Shown here piece after piece: positions 4,693-5,560 of a DNA stretch of 5,560 nt. A model generated the notes under the pieces. The model worked only from the letters and a program-made list of their open reading frames with translations, ran no database searches and was not told where the DNA came from. The stretch comes from an uncultured Clostridia bacterium. GTDB lineage: Bacteria; Bacillota; Clostridia; Oscillospirales; Oscillospiraceae. The DNA lies in assembly GCA_946539175.1 (NCBI GenBank), contig CAMNHH010000142.1, positions 1 to 5,560 on the forward strand. The letters run 5' to 3'. Position numbers and translations under genes: made by a program. Numbering within the stretch: the first letter of the stretch is position 1; each line of letters opens with the position of its first letter.

Positions 4693-5514
4693 ATGACCGG
4701 AACCCTGTACCTGGTCCCCACGCCCATCGGCAATCTGGGGGACATTTCCCGGCGCTGCGCCGAGACCCTGGCGGCGGCGGACTTCATCGCCGCGGAGGAC
4801 ACCCGCGTGTCCCTGAAGCTGCTGAACCACCTGGAGATCAAAAAGCCCCTGGTGAGCTACCACGAGCACAACAAAAAAGAGAGCGGCCCCCGCATCCTGG
4901 AGCGGCTGCTGGCGGGGGAAAGCTGCGCCCTGGTGACGGACGCGGGCTGCCCCGCCATCTCCGACCCCGGGGAGGACCTGGTGCGGCTCTGCGCCGGGGC
5001 CGGGGTCCCCGTCTGCGCCCTGCCGGGGCCCTGCGCCGCCATAACGGCCCTGTCCGTCTCCGCCCTGGCCACGGGCCGCTTTGCCTTTGAGGGCTTCCTG
5101 CCGCCCCAGAAGAAGGAGCGGAAGGCCCGGCTGGAGCGGCTGAAGGCCGAGGAGCGGACCATGATCTTCTACGAGGCCCCCCACCATCTGCGGGGCACCC
5201 TGGAGGATCTGCTGGCGGCCTTCGGGCCGGAGCGGCCTGTCAGCCTCTGCCGGGAGCTGACCAAGCTCCATGAGGAGGTCCTGCGGCTGACGCTGGGCAG
5301 GGCGGCGGAATACTACGCCGCCAACGAGCCCCGGGGCGAATACGTGCTGGTGCTGGCCGGGGCGGAGCAACAGACCGAGGCCGTCAGCCTGGAGCAGGCC
5401 GCGGAGCTGGCCCGGGCGCTGATCGCCGACGGTATGCGGACCAAGGACGCGGTGAAGCAGATCGCCCAGGAGACCGGCGTCTCCAAAAACGCCCTCTACG
5501 CCGCCCTGGTCTGA
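4693..5514 (+). CDS. rsmI: 16S rRNA (cytidine1402-2'-O)-methyltransferase RsmI
   Basis: A 273-residue cytosolic enzyme that methylates the 2'-O of C1402 in the decoding centre of 16S rRNA using S-adenosylmethionine. It shows the tetrapyrrole-methylase-type fold motifs in order: LYLVPTPIGNLGDIS (5-19), AAEDTR (33-38), SYHEHN (55-60), VTDAGCPAISDPGEDLV (81-97), LPGPCAAITALS (110-121), FEGFLP (132-137), FYEAPHHLRGTLEDL (159-173), CRELTKLHEE (186-195) and RGEYVLVLAG (214-223). A C-terminal helix-turn-helix-like segment (249-272) is as in other full-length RsmI proteins. Length is close to the family norm. It follows the N6-adenine methyltransferase, separated by a palindromic repeat rather than by the yazA gene found at this place in Bacillus. 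No promoter of its own was recognised, so co-transcription with the methyltransferase is likely. Confidence 0.96.
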   Translation: MTGTLYLVPTPIGNLGDISRRCAETLAAADFIAAEDTRVSLKLLNHLEIKKPLVSYHEHNKKESGPRILERLLAGESCALVTDAGCPAISDPGEDLVRLCAGAGVPVCALPGPCAAITALSVSALATGRFAFEGFLPPQKKERKARLERLKAEERTMIFYEAPHHLRGTLEDLLAAFGPERPVSLCRELTKLHEEVLRLTLGRAAEYYAANEPRGEYVLVLAGAEQQTEAVSLEQAAELARALIADGMRTKDAVKQIAQETGVSKNALYAALV

Positions 5515-5524
5515 CGGGAGACGC

Positions 5525-5560
5525 GGGATTTTGCAATCCCATCCGTAGGGGCCGATGCCC
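5525..5560. repeat. Start of another copy of the nested palindrome, cut by the window end
   Basis: GGGATT (5525-5530) pairs with AATCCC (5535-5540) around a TTGC loop, and 5540-5560 then repeats the complement of the right inner arm at 4626-4646 without mismatch (core CGTAGGGGCCGATGCCC at 5544-5560). The outer part (GGGATTTTGCAATCCC) differs from the 4551-4662 copy, so the two are relatives, not identical copies. It begins 10 bases after the rsmI stop and may act as that gene's 3' hairpin. Confidence 0.8.

Overview
The window looks like chromosome of a GC-rich, Gram-positive anaerobe. The lineage is an inference, most likely Clostridia of the Oscillospiraceae type. It rests on a clostridial 2[4Fe-4S] ferredoxin, strong AAGGAGG-type ribosome binding sites, an ECF sigma factor paired with a single-span membrane protein, an adjacent methyltransferase/rsmI pair as in Bacillus yabB-(yazA)-rsmI, and intergenic palindromes carrying a CGTAGGGGC motif. 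No sequence search was run, so the species is open.

Layout. Positions 1-106 hold a possible repeat edge and a good candidate ECF-type promoter (GAAACC-N16-CGTATA), with a 14-bp perfect palindrome at the expected transcription start. Positions 107-1497 are a two-gene operon on the + strand: an ECF sigma factor (TTG start) whose stop overlaps the start of a membrane-anchored putative anti-sigma factor (ATGA). Positions 1490-1677 are a cluster of hairpins bounded by 10-bp inverted repeats. These repeats contain the TAG stop codons of both flanking, convergent genes. Positions 1670-3451 on the - strand encode a compact Clp/Hsp100 ATPase with two intact AAA+ modules but no N-terminal Clp domain and no middle domain. 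Positions 3452-3596 are an AT-rich divergent promoter region. Positions 3597-3764 encode the ferredoxin, followed at once by a near-ideal intrinsic terminator. Positions 3811-4542 encode a YabB/TrmN6-like N6-adenine methyltransferase. Positions 4551-4662 are a nested inverted repeat. Positions 4693-5514 encode RsmI (16S rRNA C1402 2'-O-methyltransferase). From about 5525 the window runs into another copy of the 4551-4662 repeat family.

How the genes work together. The sigma/anti-sigma pair is a self-contained envelope-sensing switch that probably drives its own promoter. The Clp ATPase would act in protein unfolding, with or without ClpP. The ferredoxin is a general low-potential electron carrier with its own strong promoter and terminator. 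The two methyltransferases are RNA-modification genes that neighbour each other in other Firmicutes. The coding content is ordinary. The most distinctive material is the intergenic repeat family, which sits at every gene junction that lacks a clear terminator, and the unusually reduced Clp ATPase.
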